Source: Planctomycetaceae bacterium
GTDB taxonomy: Bacteria; Planctomycetota; Planctomycetia; Planctomycetales; Planctomycetaceae
NCBI GenBank assembly: GCA_020426085.1
Contig: JAGQQP010000173.1
Span: 1-8,126 of the forward strand
Length of the DNA stretch: 8,126 nt
Direction: 5' to 3'
Shown here one piece after another: positions 1 through 7,789 of this stretch; positions within the stretch are counted from its first letter, which is position 1, and each line of letters opens with the position of its first letter. The position numbers were made by a program, and so were the translations under genes. The notes below the pieces were generated by a model. That model saw nothing but the letters and a program-made list of their open reading frames with translations. It was not told where the DNA came from and did not search any database.

Positions 1-2274
1 CACGGTACTTCAGACAAAAAATCCTCTCCCAGGAAAAAACAGAAGGCTGAAACAGGTCGAAAATCAAAACGACCCAAGTCTGAGCCGTCACAATCGAATC
101 GTTACGTCCCCTTGATTGCCGTTGCGGTATGTCTCCTGTTCCTGTTTATCACTTACCTTCTGGTCAATCAGTTCTTTCCGCAGGGTAACAATCCAAACAG
201 GCTGGCAGGTGGCGGTAATTTTAACGATGGCGATAAACTGAATATCGGTCCCCTTCCCCCGATTAAAACCAGCTGGCCCAATCAGGAAGCACAGAGTGAC
301 CTGGTTTTCCGGGAACGCAAAACGGCATCAAGCGCAAAAGTTTATGATCTCGTCTGTCCCGGTGATAAAACAGTGACGGGCGTTGCCCAGAAATTCAGAG
401 TGTATCTCCCCCCCGATATTCCGGAGAACACTAAGGTCCCCTGCATTCTGGTTCCACCAGCAGGTGCGACTATGTTAACGGGGATGGATCTCGACTTGAA
501 CGACACCTCCCTGGATGCGGAACATGAACCTTATGTTAAAGCAGGATTTGCTGTCATCACGTTTTCGATCGATGGGCCCATCGGTGATATCCAGCAGACA
601 ACCGACAATCAGTTTGTGAATTCTCATATGGAGTTCCGAGAAAGTCGGGCCGGGGTTATCAACTGTGTGAATGCGTTTCATCAGGTGGTTGAAACAGTAC
701 CGGGCATCGATCACGATAATATTTTTATCGCCGGACACAGTTCCGCTGCGACGCTCTCTTTGCTTTTCGCGGAATATTTCAGCAAAGTGTTTCAAGGCAG
801 TTCACTGAAACTGAAAGGGTGTCTGGCGTATGCTCCTGCAACTGATCCACAGTCTTTCTTAAAAGAAAATCTGCCCATCTTCAAACGCCTGATTCCCGAT
901 GTAGAAAAGTTTGTTCGTATCTCCTCTCCAATTAATTATTCAGAAGAAATCAACTGTCCAGTTTTCTTATTTCATTCCGTTGGTGATCAGGTCACATCTT
1001 ACACTGATACCGGATATTTTACCGGGCAATTACAAAAACAGGGGATCGATGTCGAGTTCGTTCCCAATAATGGCTCCGACCATTACCAGACAATGATTGA
1101 CTTTGGAATTCCCAGAGGAATCAGGTGGATTCAAAAAAAGATTGGAATACAGCAAGACCCTCTGCCTCAAACAAAACCCGATTCGAGCCCTACCTCTGAT
1201 CCGAATGCGTTATCAGATTCCATGGTGGAGATGAATAAAAAAATCAGAGACCAGAGAGCTGAATCTCAGGCTCGTATCGAAAAAATGAGAAAGCAATTTC
1301 AGAACAGCGCATTCAAAGAAAAACCCGATCCCAATGCCCCGCAGCAAAGGGCCATCTTTAAAGTATCCGGATATAACGACTTTTATACGCAAGCCATGAA
1401 AAACAATCCGTCGTTCTGGACAAGGTCTATTGAAGATCGCGTGGACGTTGGCTTAACAAAAATCGTCGGTGGATATATTAAAGGTTCCGTGCGACTTGAT
1501 CAGCAGAACCAGTTACTCAGTTTCAAGTTTACCGGCAAACTGCCTGACAATATGGCCCAGCTCCTGGCAGAAGATCAAGGAGGCAAGGCCGTCACACTGG
1601 ATCAGTATCCGCCTGTCATCGAAAGTGTCAGCAACACCCCCAGTGGGCCTGACAGCAGCCAGGGGCTGTTATTCAAGATCACTTTCCTTAAAGGCTTGAA
1701 CTTTGACCAGGCCAATTTTATGCGGATCGCAGAGATCAAATTAAAACAACTGGATCAATATGTTCCCGGATCCCTTAAACTCAACCTTGAAGAGAAATGG
1801 GTTTTTGTCAAAGTCACTGGTGACGAAAACGTCAAATACCAGATAGATAATATTCTCTCGAATGCGGGAGTTTCTGTCCATCCAAACACAACTCGCCTCA
1901 CTCCCGAGAATATTTCCAAATATGAAAATTACGGTTCAGCAACAAATCCCTCTCAGATGATTGATCTGGGGTCAACAGCGTCCCAGGGAAATACTTCTAA
2001 GAGATATGTCATCATATATGGAGTTTATGGCGGCGACGATGCGAAAGAATCGGTAAAGCGTAGCCTGAAAGGATTTGTGTGGGTCGACCAGAAATCGATT
2101 CAGTTCAATCCACACAAGAAAGAAATTTCCTTCACAAACAGAAGCCCCGTTGATACAGGGGCTCTGGAACGCGCTTTGAACAGAAATAAATTCTATCAAC
2201 TCGCGATCTCACAGGAAGCTGTGCCTGCAAAAGCAACAGAACCAGAGACTCCTGAGAAAGCCACAACAAATTAA
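1..2274 (+). CDS. Membrane-anchored alpha/beta-hydrolase with three C-terminal HMA-like repeats (5' partial)
   Basis: The frame is open from base 1 to the TAA at 2272-2274 (757 visible residues), so the start lies upstream; the TTG at 112 falls at the edge of the membrane helix and is not a convincing start. Residues are counted from base 1. Residues 1-36 are Lys/Arg/Ser-rich and probably cytoplasmic. Residues 38-55 form one hydrophobic helix, so the rest should be extracytoplasmic. An alpha/beta-hydrolase domain (about 90-380) resembles dienelactone-hydrolase, acetyl-esterase or S9-peptidase folds. Its likely triad is Ser247 in GHSSA, Asp329 in HSVGDQ and His361 in GSDHY. The usual HGG oxyanion segment reads PPAGA. 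A charged, probably coiled helix follows (about 405-440). Three beta-alpha-beta-type repeats (about 450-530, 555-633, 667-742) resemble HMA ferredoxin-like folds, but the part after the hydrolase has no cysteine and so no CxxC metal site. Substrate is unknown. The hydrolase call is fairly firm; the HMA-like call is inference. Confidence 0.7.
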   Translation, partial: HGTSDKKSSPRKKQKAETGRKSKRPKSEPSQSNRYVPLIAVAVCLLFLFITYLLVNQFFPQGNNPNRLAGGGNFNDGDKLNIGPLPPIKTSWPNQEAQSDLVFRERKTASSAKVYDLVCPGDKTVTGVAQKFRVYLPPDIPENTKVPCILVPPAGATMLTGMDLDLNDTSLDAEHEPYVKAGFAVITFSIDGPIGDIQQTTDNQFVNSHMEFRESRAGVINCVNAFHQVVETVPGIDHDNIFIAGHSSAATLSLLFAEYFSKVFQGSSLKLKGCLAYAPATDPQSFLKENLPIFKRLIPDVEKFVRISSPINYSEEINCPVFLFHSVGDQVTSYTDTGYFTGQLQKQGIDVEFVPNNGSDHYQTMIDFGIPRGIRWIQKKIGIQQDPLPQTKPDSSPTSDPNALSDSMVEMNKKIRDQRAESQARIEKMRKQFQNSAFKEKPDPNAPQQRAIFKVSGYNDFYTQAMKNNPSFWTRSIEDRVDVGLTKIVGGYIKGSVRLDQQNQLLSFKFTGKLPDNMAQLLAEDQGGKAVTLDQYPPVIESVSNTPSGPDSSQGLLFKITFLKGLNFDQANFMRIAEIKLKQLDQYVPGSLKLNLEEKWVFVKVTGDENVKYQIDNILSNAGVSVHPNTTRLTPENISKYENYGSATNPSQMIDLGSTASQGNTSKRYVIIYGVYGGDDAKESVKRSLKGFVWVDQKSIQFNPHKKEISFTNRSPVDTGALERALNRNKFYQLAISQEAVPAKATEPETPEKATTN

Positions 2275-2280
2275 CCTGTG

Positions 2281-2297
2281 ACCTGAGGTCTCCAGGT
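2281..2297. terminator. Possible bidirectional terminator hairpin between convergent genes
   Basis: ACCTG (2281-2285) pairs with CAGGT (2293-2297), and AG/CT pairs can lengthen the stem if one C is bulged. On the plus strand it starts 6 bases past the TAA of the hydrolase gene and is followed by TTATT rather than a full U tract. The gap between the convergent genes is only 84 bases, where a shared terminator is expected. The stem is short, so the call is weak. Confidence 0.3.
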
Positions 2298-2358
2298 TTA
2301 TTGGATCAGGTGCTGCAAGAAAATTCAGAACGTGCTTGCTCCGGTTCGTGCCACTCGT

Positions 2359-3630
2359 TCAGGATTGTCCGACGATGCCTGAGATATCGATCAAATGCAG
2401 TTGTCGCCCCTCATTTTTGTGGGGACTGTCGATACAGACGTATTTTGCATTGGGGCTGAAACGGGGATGCGTATCCACCCGCCATTCACCAGTATAAATG
2501 GCTGGAGAATGAAAGTGCCCGAGATCAATTCGCTTTCCCGATGCGACATGATACAGATGAGGTGTCTGAATGCGTTCTTTCCCCTTGGGATAAGTGTCAT
2601 TCAGAATCCATTCATTGCCTGGCAGATAGGTCAGATGCCCCCCATTATCCAGCACTCCTTTTCCGACTTCCTGCAACTGCCCCTGCGATTCATCTTTCAC
2701 CAGAAAATCACCCCAGGCTGGACTGTCGGCAGTCGCTTTCGACTGAGTCAGAATATGATCAGGATCGCGCCAGATAAAGTGTGAGACAAAACCATTATCA
2801 ACGACCACACGCACATCACTGCCGTCCAGGTTTGCCGTCACCATTCTCGAAAGCCGTTTGCCATTGGGATACTGCCAGCGATGCAGTGTGATATAGCGAG
2901 AGCCATCCGGACTGAACAGTAAATGATTGAAATAATGTTTGATATCTTTCTGTTGATTGGGAATCTTTCCGGTGCGGGAAATTTCATCCAGCGTCAAAAT
3001 CAGTTCTGTCTTCCCCGTCTCCAGATCCACTTTGAAAATCCCGGAATCTTTGGGAGCCAGATCATTAAAACGAGGATCCGGAAATCCGGGATATCCATAA
3101 CCGGGCCGCACATCCTGAATCCTGCGAAAATCAGGAGCGATTGCGGTTTTACCATCCGGGCTGACTGAATAAACCGGCGAAGGGACCGTGCGTCCTTTCC
3201 CGGTTTTTACATCCAGAATGCGACTCACATACTGCCCCTGCTCTCGATCATTCCAGATGATCTTCGACTCCGATCCGGGCAGCCATTGCAGCATACACCC
3301 CTGCTGCCAGTTCCAGGCGGAAGATTCTCCCAGTTCAATCCAGCGATCCTGATCCTGCAGATCAACCATCCCGATTTTAATCACATCATCTGCCTTCGGC
3401 GAACGATGTTCGAATGCCACTTCCATCCCCAGTACATAGCGACTGGTGGGATCAAACTGCAGTTTGTCATAGTATCCAAACCAGTGGTGACGCGGACCTC
3501 TGGTAATTACCCGTGTGGGTGGAAACTCTGCTTTGTCAGCAAAGGCAACTCCGGCCAGAGCAGCGGAACCAGCGGTAGAAATCAAATGGGCAAGAAACTG
3601 ACGACGGCTGACGGATTCAGGATGGATCAT
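2359..3630 (-). CDS. Tat-exported beta-propeller protein, oligogalacturonate-lyase-like
   Basis: This 423-residue protein probably acts in the periplasm or outside the cell. The chosen start is the ATG at 3630-3628, which places a textbook Tat signal at the N-terminus: SRRQFL at residues 8-13, a hydrophobic stretch at 14-30 and an AFA cleavage site at 29-31. The frame stays open to an ATG at 3768, but those 46 extra residues would bury the signal. A short AGAAG lies upstream of the chosen start. The rest shows repeated propeller-blade motifs: SPDGK (157-161), FSPDGSRY (239-246) and THPRFSPNAKYVCIDS (387-402). The HYFNHLLFSPDG segment, together with GGHLTYLPG and DTHPRFSP, recalls the His-rich blades of PL22 oligogalacturonate lyases, where histidines bind the catalytic metal. 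Candidate counterparts are His232, His236, His250, His284, His332 and His388. It may be a pectin-fragment lyase or a non-catalytic relative; the fold is much surer than the activity. It is convergent with the hydrolase gene and divergent from glnE. Confidence 0.75.
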   Translation of the reverse strand: MIHPESVSRRQFLAHLISTAGSAALAGVAFADKAEFPPTRVITRGPRHHWFGYYDKLQFDPTSRYVLGMEVAFEHRSPKADDVIKIGMVDLQDQDRWIELGESSAWNWQQGCMLQWLPGSESKIIWNDREQGQYVSRILDVKTGKGRTVPSPVYSVSPDGKTAIAPDFRRIQDVRPGYGYPGFPDPRFNDLAPKDSGIFKVDLETGKTELILTLDEISRTGKIPNQQKDIKHYFNHLLFSPDGSRYITLHRWQYPNGKRLSRMVTANLDGSDVRVVVDNGFVSHFIWRDPDHILTQSKATADSPAWGDFLVKDESQGQLQEVGKGVLDNGGHLTYLPGNEWILNDTYPKGKERIQTPHLYHVASGKRIDLGHFHSPAIYTGEWRVDTHPRFSPNAKYVCIDSPHKNEGRQLHLIDISGIVGQS

Positions 3631-3825
3631 TGATTTTCTTCTGATTGAAATCACAGGAAGACCAGGCACTGCACCACAACAGTACCCCAAAAACCTCATA
3701 GAATCAGAGTAAAATAAACAGAACGGAAAAGCAACCGGATTCAGCAATGCTGACTTCGTCAAGATCATTAACTGCTTAAAACAGATGAACCAACTCTTTT
3801 CGTGGAATTTCAGCGGAGGAGAACC

Positions 3826-3854
3826 TTCTTTTGAATCGGTCTCGGCTTTATAAT
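3826..3854 (+). promoter_or_regulatory. Candidate sigma-70-type promoter for glnE
   Basis: A perfect TATAAT lies at 3849-3854. The best -35 at 17-bp spacing is the poor TTCTTT at 3826-3831; a better-looking TTGAAT at 3831-3836 is only 12 bp away, which is too close. Transcription would start near 3861, giving a 5' leader of about 150 bases before the glnE ATG. The -10 hexamer supports the call; the weak -35 suggests low basal activity or an activator. Confidence 0.45.
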
Positions 3855-3868
3855 ACTGTCTGACACAT

Positions 3869-3883
3869 CACAAGATTCTTGTG
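3869..3883. repeat. Perfect inverted repeat, operator or leader-hairpin candidate
   Basis: CACAAG (3869-3874), spacer ATT, then CTTGTG (3878-3883) form an exact 6-bp inverted repeat. It begins 14 bases past the TATAAT of the candidate glnE promoter, at about +9 to +23. A dimeric repressor bound there would block initiation or early elongation. As RNA it would be a short hairpin with a 3-base loop, without a U tract, so it is not a standard terminator. The symmetry is visible; the regulatory role is inferred from position. Confidence 0.45.
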
Positions 3884-3994
3884 CGCTGGATTTCCCTCAG
3901 GCAACATCCGGCAGATGATCCACCGCTAAAGCAGACTCGCAAATCTCTGTCCCATGATTTAATCCAATCCTGAATACCAGGTCTCTCACTCAGC

Positions 3995-3998
3995 AGGT
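3995..3998 (+). promoter_or_regulatory. Weak ribosome binding site of glnE
   Basis: AGGT at 3995-3998 is the only Shine-Dalgarno-like stretch before the ATG at 4011, with a long 12-base spacer ending in five T. It can also pair into a small hairpin (GCAG 3993-3996 with CTGC 4000-4003), which would partly hide it. Translation may therefore be weak. The hairpin has only four pairs and may be fortuitous. Confidence 0.35.
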
Positions 3999-4010
3999 TC
4001 TGCCGTTTTT

Positions 4011-7000
4011 ATGAATAAACCCGTGCTCTACTCCAATGCAGCGAAACTTCTGGACCAGCAGCTTCCAGTCACAGATCCGGAAATTCAACAGATTCTTTGT
4101 GGAATTGGATTTACAGAACAGGAACGCGCTTTAACCCGCATTCGCGAGATGTGTACCTCGGAAGCCATCCGCAATGAACTGACCCTGATCCTGCCGACTC
4201 TGTTACAGGCTTTGACGGATGCAGCCACTCCCGATGGATCCCTGATCAATTTCGAACGTTTCATCAACAGCGTCTCCGAACCAGAGGTCATGCTGAATTT
4301 TCTCACCCACAATCCACGCGCCGTGGAAATCCTGGTCAGGTTGTTTGTGGGCAGCCAGTTTCTCACAGAGATCCTGCTGAAAAACCCGGACTACCTGGAG
4401 CGACTGACACGCTATAACCGGATAGCCGAATTCAAAAGTCAGCAGCAGTTTTATTCGGAAGCGATGGCGGCAGCGCGACAGGAATCGAAGTCGACAGCGG
4501 AAATTTTTGATATCCTGCGTCGATTTCAGCGGTGGGAACTCCTGCGCATCGGTGCCTGTGACACTTTTGGCTTGATGGATCTGAAAAACATCACCGTCCA
4601 GCTGTCACTGCTGGCAGACGGCCTGGTCCAGACCTGCCTGACGCTTCTCTCGGAGGAATTGAATCTTCCTCTGGATGACTTTGCCGTTCTGGCGTTCGGG
4701 AAACTGGGAGGGGAAGAATTAAACTACAGCTCTGATATCGACCTGGTCTTTATCGCTGGTGACAACTCAACACAGTACTGGCAACTCGGACAGCGGCTGA
4801 TCAAGTCATTGATGGAATCTACGTCAGAAGGTTTTTTATATCGTGTCGACATGCGACTGCGTCCCTGGGGACGATCGGGGGCATTGGTCACAACGGTGGA
4901 TGCCTACGTCGATTATTTCGCCAGGCATGGTCGCCTGTGGGAAAAGCAGGCGATGCTCAAAGCGCGTGTGATCGCCGGGAATCAGAATCTGGGTATTGAT
5001 TTCTTTCGACGGATTGAACCACAGATTTTCAACTGTGATCCGGAAGAAGTACGTAAAAACGTTCTGGAAATGAAACAACGGATTGAAACGGAACTGAAAA
5101 AGAAAGGCAAAGACTGGGGCGAAGTCAAATCGGGGAAAGGTTCCATCCGCGATGTAGAATTCACCACACAATATCTGCAGATGGCAAATGGCGCCAAATA
5201 TCCTTCCATTCGCAGTATCAACACTCTCGATGGCCTGGTCAGGCTGGTCGACCATGGTCTGATTCAGGCTGACGAATATCGTCACCTGACCAGCGGTTAC
5301 GTCTTTTTCCGAAAAATTGAACACGCGCTGCAGCTGATGCACTACAACCAGGAACATCATATGCCCACCGATGAACGGGAGCTGGCATACCTGGCACGCA
5401 GACTCGACTTCCAGGAAGGACAACAGCTGGTTCAATATTACGAACAGCATCGCAAAGCAGTACGCAGCATCTTCAAAAAGTATATCTATCCCTCTCAGTC
5501 AGATTCCGGTCTGCACGCGGCTCACTCTGAACAGGAAAGCAATCCCATCGGCATGATGGCTGCGTCGTATTCGAAAGTCTTTAATGAAGAGGAAATCGAA
5601 AAACACAGCCAGATGGCCCGCAAGTTGAGTGAAACCAATAATGTAGAACTTCTGACGGAAAAAATCCCGGAAGACCAGGTGCGACTTACCATGGTGGGCT
5701 TCGATCAGACCGGGGACCTGTCACTGATCTGCGGACTCCTGTTTGTCTATGGATTTGACATCCAGCAAGGGCACCTGTTTACCAATCAGAAAGTCAAACC
5801 TGCTGCTTCGTCTCAAAGCCGTGCTCCCAAACCCAGTGAGAAATCAAAAAGTGCGCGCAAATTCGTCATCGTACTTGAGGTCAAAGCATCAGATGCCGCC
5901 GTTCAACCGTCGTTCTGGATCAGCTATAAAAATGATCTGACAGAACTGTTGCATAAAGTCGAATCCGGAAAAATCCAGGAAGCGGTGGGAGAACTTGCCA
6001 AGCGGGTTGCGGCAGCGCTGCACGACCTGCCTCAAGCCAGCCAGATGTTGTATCCGGTTGAAATTGAGTTGGATAACGATACCGATACACGCTACACCAT
6101 CTTAAGAATTCAATCCGAAGATACGATCGGATTTCTGTATGAACTGACAAATGCGCTCTCCATGAGTGGCATCGACATCGCCAGAATGGTCATTGACTCT
6201 GAAGGAAACAAAGTCAGCGATGTTCTCTACGTTACGGATGACAAAGGAGAAAAAATCAGTGCCGAAGCACAACAGCAGGGATTAAGGGCTGCCATTGTAC
6301 TTATCAAACATTTTACGCACCTGCTGCCGCGCTCACCCAATCCGGAAGCGGCCTTACTGCATTTCCGGGAATTCCTGGAGCATTTGTTTAAACAACCTAA
6401 CTGGGTCGAAGAAATTTCGTCGCTCGAACGAACCAGCGTTCTCAGTGCACTGGCCAGACTGCTGGGCGTAAGTGATTTCCTCTGGGAAGACTTCCTGCGG
6501 TTACAACACTCGAACCTCTTCCCGGTGGTCGCGAACGTGGAAGAGTTAAAGAACCGCATTACCTTCTCTGAGTTAAAAGCAGAACTCGCACGGGAACTGG
6601 CAGAAGCAACGTCACCAGAAGATCAACAGGAACGCCTGAATGCGTTTAAAGACCGCGCCATGTTACGCACTGATATGCGACATATCCTCGGGCATATTTC
6701 AGAGTTCGGACAGTTTTCAGATGAACTGACTGATGTCGCTGAAGTCGTCGTCCAGGGTGCCTACGAAATCTGTGATCAGCAGTTACAGGAACGTTATGGC
6801 ATTCCTCAACTGGAAACGGAAGACCCTTGTCGAATTTCTATCTGTGCACTGGGTAAGTGTGGCGGTCGCGAACTGGGCTTTGCCTCCGATATCGAGCTGA
6901 TGTTTATCTATGAAGGTTCCGGTCAGACTACCGGCCCCGAAATGATCACAAACAATGAATACTATCTGAAACTGGTTGAGAAATTCAGTAAGACGATCAA

Positions 7001-7709
7001 GACCAGAAGTGAGGGGATTTTCCAGATTGACCTCCGCCTGAGACCATACGGACAGGCAGGCAGTCTTGCCGTTTCCGCCGAAGCTTTCCAGAGCTACTTT
7101 TCTCACGAAGGAGCAGCGTGGCCTTATGAGAGACAGGCACTGGTAAAACTCCGCCCGATTGCCGCTGATGAAGAATTCGGAAATCAGATTGTCCGCATGA
7201 GGGACACCATTATCTATAGCGGCAAACCTTTCGACGTCGCTGCAATGCTGGCCATGCGCGAGAAACAGATTCAGCAGCTCGTCAAAGGGGGGACCATTAA
7301 CGCCAAACTTGGGGATGGTGGACTCGTTGATTGTGAATACCTGATCCAGAGTCTGCAGATCACCTACGGTCATCGGAATCCCGGTTTGCGAACCACGAAC
7401 ACACTGGAAGGGATTGACTCCCTCAAAGAACTGGGGTTAATCAGTCCCGATGATTACGTGAAACTCCGCAATGCTTATATCTTTCTCCGCAGACTGATCG
7501 ATGCACTTCGTATGGTCAGAGGTAACGCCAAAGATTTAACAGTCCCGCCTCAAGATCAGGAAGAGTTCGAATTCCTTGCCAGACGACTGGGTTACGGTTC
7601 GCATACCGAGAAGCTGCAGACAGAAATCTCCATGACTATGGATCGTGTGCGTGACTTCAGTCGGCTATTGGCTCCCATCAAAGCCATGACCATTCGAACC
7701 AATGGTTAA
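4011..7709 (+). CDS. glnE: Glutamine synthetase adenylyltransferase/adenylyl-removase with internal ACT domains
   Basis: GlnE attaches AMP to, and removes it from, a tyrosine of glutamine synthetase, switching ammonia assimilation off and on in the cytoplasm. Both halves of the family are present. First nucleotidyltransferase: GKLGGEELNYSSDID at 230-244 (Asp242, Asp244) and VDMRLRPWG with Asp280. First helical GlnD_UR_UTase-type domain: GKGSIRDVEF at 375-384. Second nucleotidyltransferase: GKCGGRELGFASDIE at 948-962 (Asp960, Glu962) and DLRLRPYG with Asp1007. Second helical domain: GDGGLVDCEYL at 1101-1111. At 1232 residues it is far longer than the roughly 950 of E. coli GlnE. The excess lies between the halves (about 520-790) and contains an ACT-like segment from about 558, interrupted by a Lys/Pro/Ser-rich loop (about 593-617), and a clear second ACT domain at about 695-765. 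DVLYVTD (737-743) matches the GlnD ACT signature. By family order the first half should be the removase and the second the transferase. Start: ATG 4011, the only ATG after the in-frame stop at 3960. The GlnE identity is very secure; glutamine binding by the ACT domains is inferred. Confidence 0.95.
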   Translation: MNKPVLYSNAAKLLDQQLPVTDPEIQQILCGIGFTEQERALTRIREMCTSEAIRNELTLILPTLLQALTDAATPDGSLINFERFINSVSEPEVMLNFLTHNPRAVEILVRLFVGSQFLTEILLKNPDYLERLTRYNRIAEFKSQQQFYSEAMAAARQESKSTAEIFDILRRFQRWELLRIGACDTFGLMDLKNITVQLSLLADGLVQTCLTLLSEELNLPLDDFAVLAFGKLGGEELNYSSDIDLVFIAGDNSTQYWQLGQRLIKSLMESTSEGFLYRVDMRLRPWGRSGALVTTVDAYVDYFARHGRLWEKQAMLKARVIAGNQNLGIDFFRRIEPQIFNCDPEEVRKNVLEMKQRIETELKKKGKDWGEVKSGKGSIRDVEFTTQYLQMANGAKYPSIRSINTLDGLVRLVDHGLIQADEYRHLTSGYVFFRKIEHALQLMHYNQEHHMPTDERELAYLARRLDFQEGQQLVQYYEQHRKAVRSIFKKYIYPSQSDSGLHAAHSEQESNPIGMMAASYSKVFNEEEIEKHSQMARKLSETNNVELLTEKIPEDQVRLTMVGFDQTGDLSLICGLLFVYGFDIQQGHLFTNQKVKPAASSQSRAPKPSEKSKSARKFVIVLEVKASDAAVQPSFWISYKNDLTELLHKVESGKIQEAVGELAKRVAAALHDLPQASQMLYPVEIELDNDTDTRYTILRIQSEDTIGFLYELTNALSMSGIDIARMVIDSEGNKVSDVLYVTDDKGEKISAEAQQQGLRAAIVLIKHFTHLLPRSPNPEAALLHFREFLEHLFKQPNWVEEISSLERTSVLSALARLLGVSDFLWEDFLRLQHSNLFPVVANVEELKNRITFSELKAELARELAEATSPEDQQERLNAFKDRAMLRTDMRHILGHISEFGQFSDELTDVAEVVVQGAYEICDQQLQERYGIPQLETEDPCRISICALGKCGGRELGFASDIELMFIYEGSGQTTGPEMITNNEYYLKLVEKFSKTIKTRSEGIFQIDLRLRPYGQAGSLAVSAEAFQSYFSHEGAAWPYERQALVKLRPIAADEEFGNQIVRMRDTIIYSGKPFDVAAMLAMREKQIQQLVKGGTINAKLGDGGLVDCEYLIQSLQITYGHRNPGLRTTNTLEGIDSLKELGLISPDDYVKLRNAYIFLRRLIDALRMVRGNAKDLTVPPQDQEEFEFLARRLGYGSHTEKLQTEISMTMDRVRDFSRLLAPIKAMTIRTNG

Positions 7710-7722
7710 TCCCCGGAATACC

Positions 7723-7760
7723 TGTTTCGCTCAAAACATGCAGGAATCTGCCGAAAACAG
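7723..7760 (+). terminator. Weak candidate terminator hairpin after glnE
   Basis: CTGTTTCG (7723-7730) can pair with CGAAAACAG (7752-7760) with one bulged A, enclosing a 21-base loop. It lies 13 bases past the glnE stop. There is no T tract after it, and a competing fold pairs CAGG (7741-7744) with CCTG (7761-7764). It is listed only because an end of the glnE transcript is expected here. Confidence 0.2.
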
Positions 7761-7789
7761 CCTGTAATCAATCATCATATTGATGTCAC

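Larger units (their letters stand above)
3631..4010. other. Divergent intergenic region between the beta-propeller gene and glnE
   Basis: These 380 bases separate two divergent genes. The right part holds the candidate glnE promoter and inverted repeat listed separately. The left part (3631-3768) must hold the promoter of the propeller gene, but no clear -35/-10 pair was found on the minus strand. It is open in the propeller frame, yet the encoded residues carry no recognisable motif and precede a complete Tat signal, so it is treated as non-coding. An in-frame TAA at 3960-3962 bounds the glnE frame. Confidence 0.75.

Noticed and set aside
2395..2784. 129-codon plus-strand frame opposite the propeller gene
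   Set aside because: It is antisense to the conserved C-terminal blades of the propeller, which explain the coding signal.
3631..3768. N-terminal extension of the propeller protein to an ATG at 3768
   Set aside because: It would put 46 residues ahead of a complete Tat signal peptide; the ATG at 3630 places the SRRQFL motif correctly near the N-terminus.
4836..5450. 204-codon open frame on the minus strand inside glnE
   Set aside because: It lies wholly opposite the strongly conserved GlnE catalytic and helical domains, and its product has no recognisable domain; it is a shadow of glnE.
6783..7373. 196-codon open frame on the minus strand inside the second half of glnE
   Set aside because: It is antisense to conserved GlnE motifs (second nucleotidyltransferase and helical domain) and shows no motif or ribosome binding site of note.
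4011..7709. Reading the long GlnE as a GlnD-GlnE gene fusion
   Set aside because: No GlnD-type HD domain motif is visible and both catalytic halves match GlnE; only the ACT sensor module resembles GlnD.
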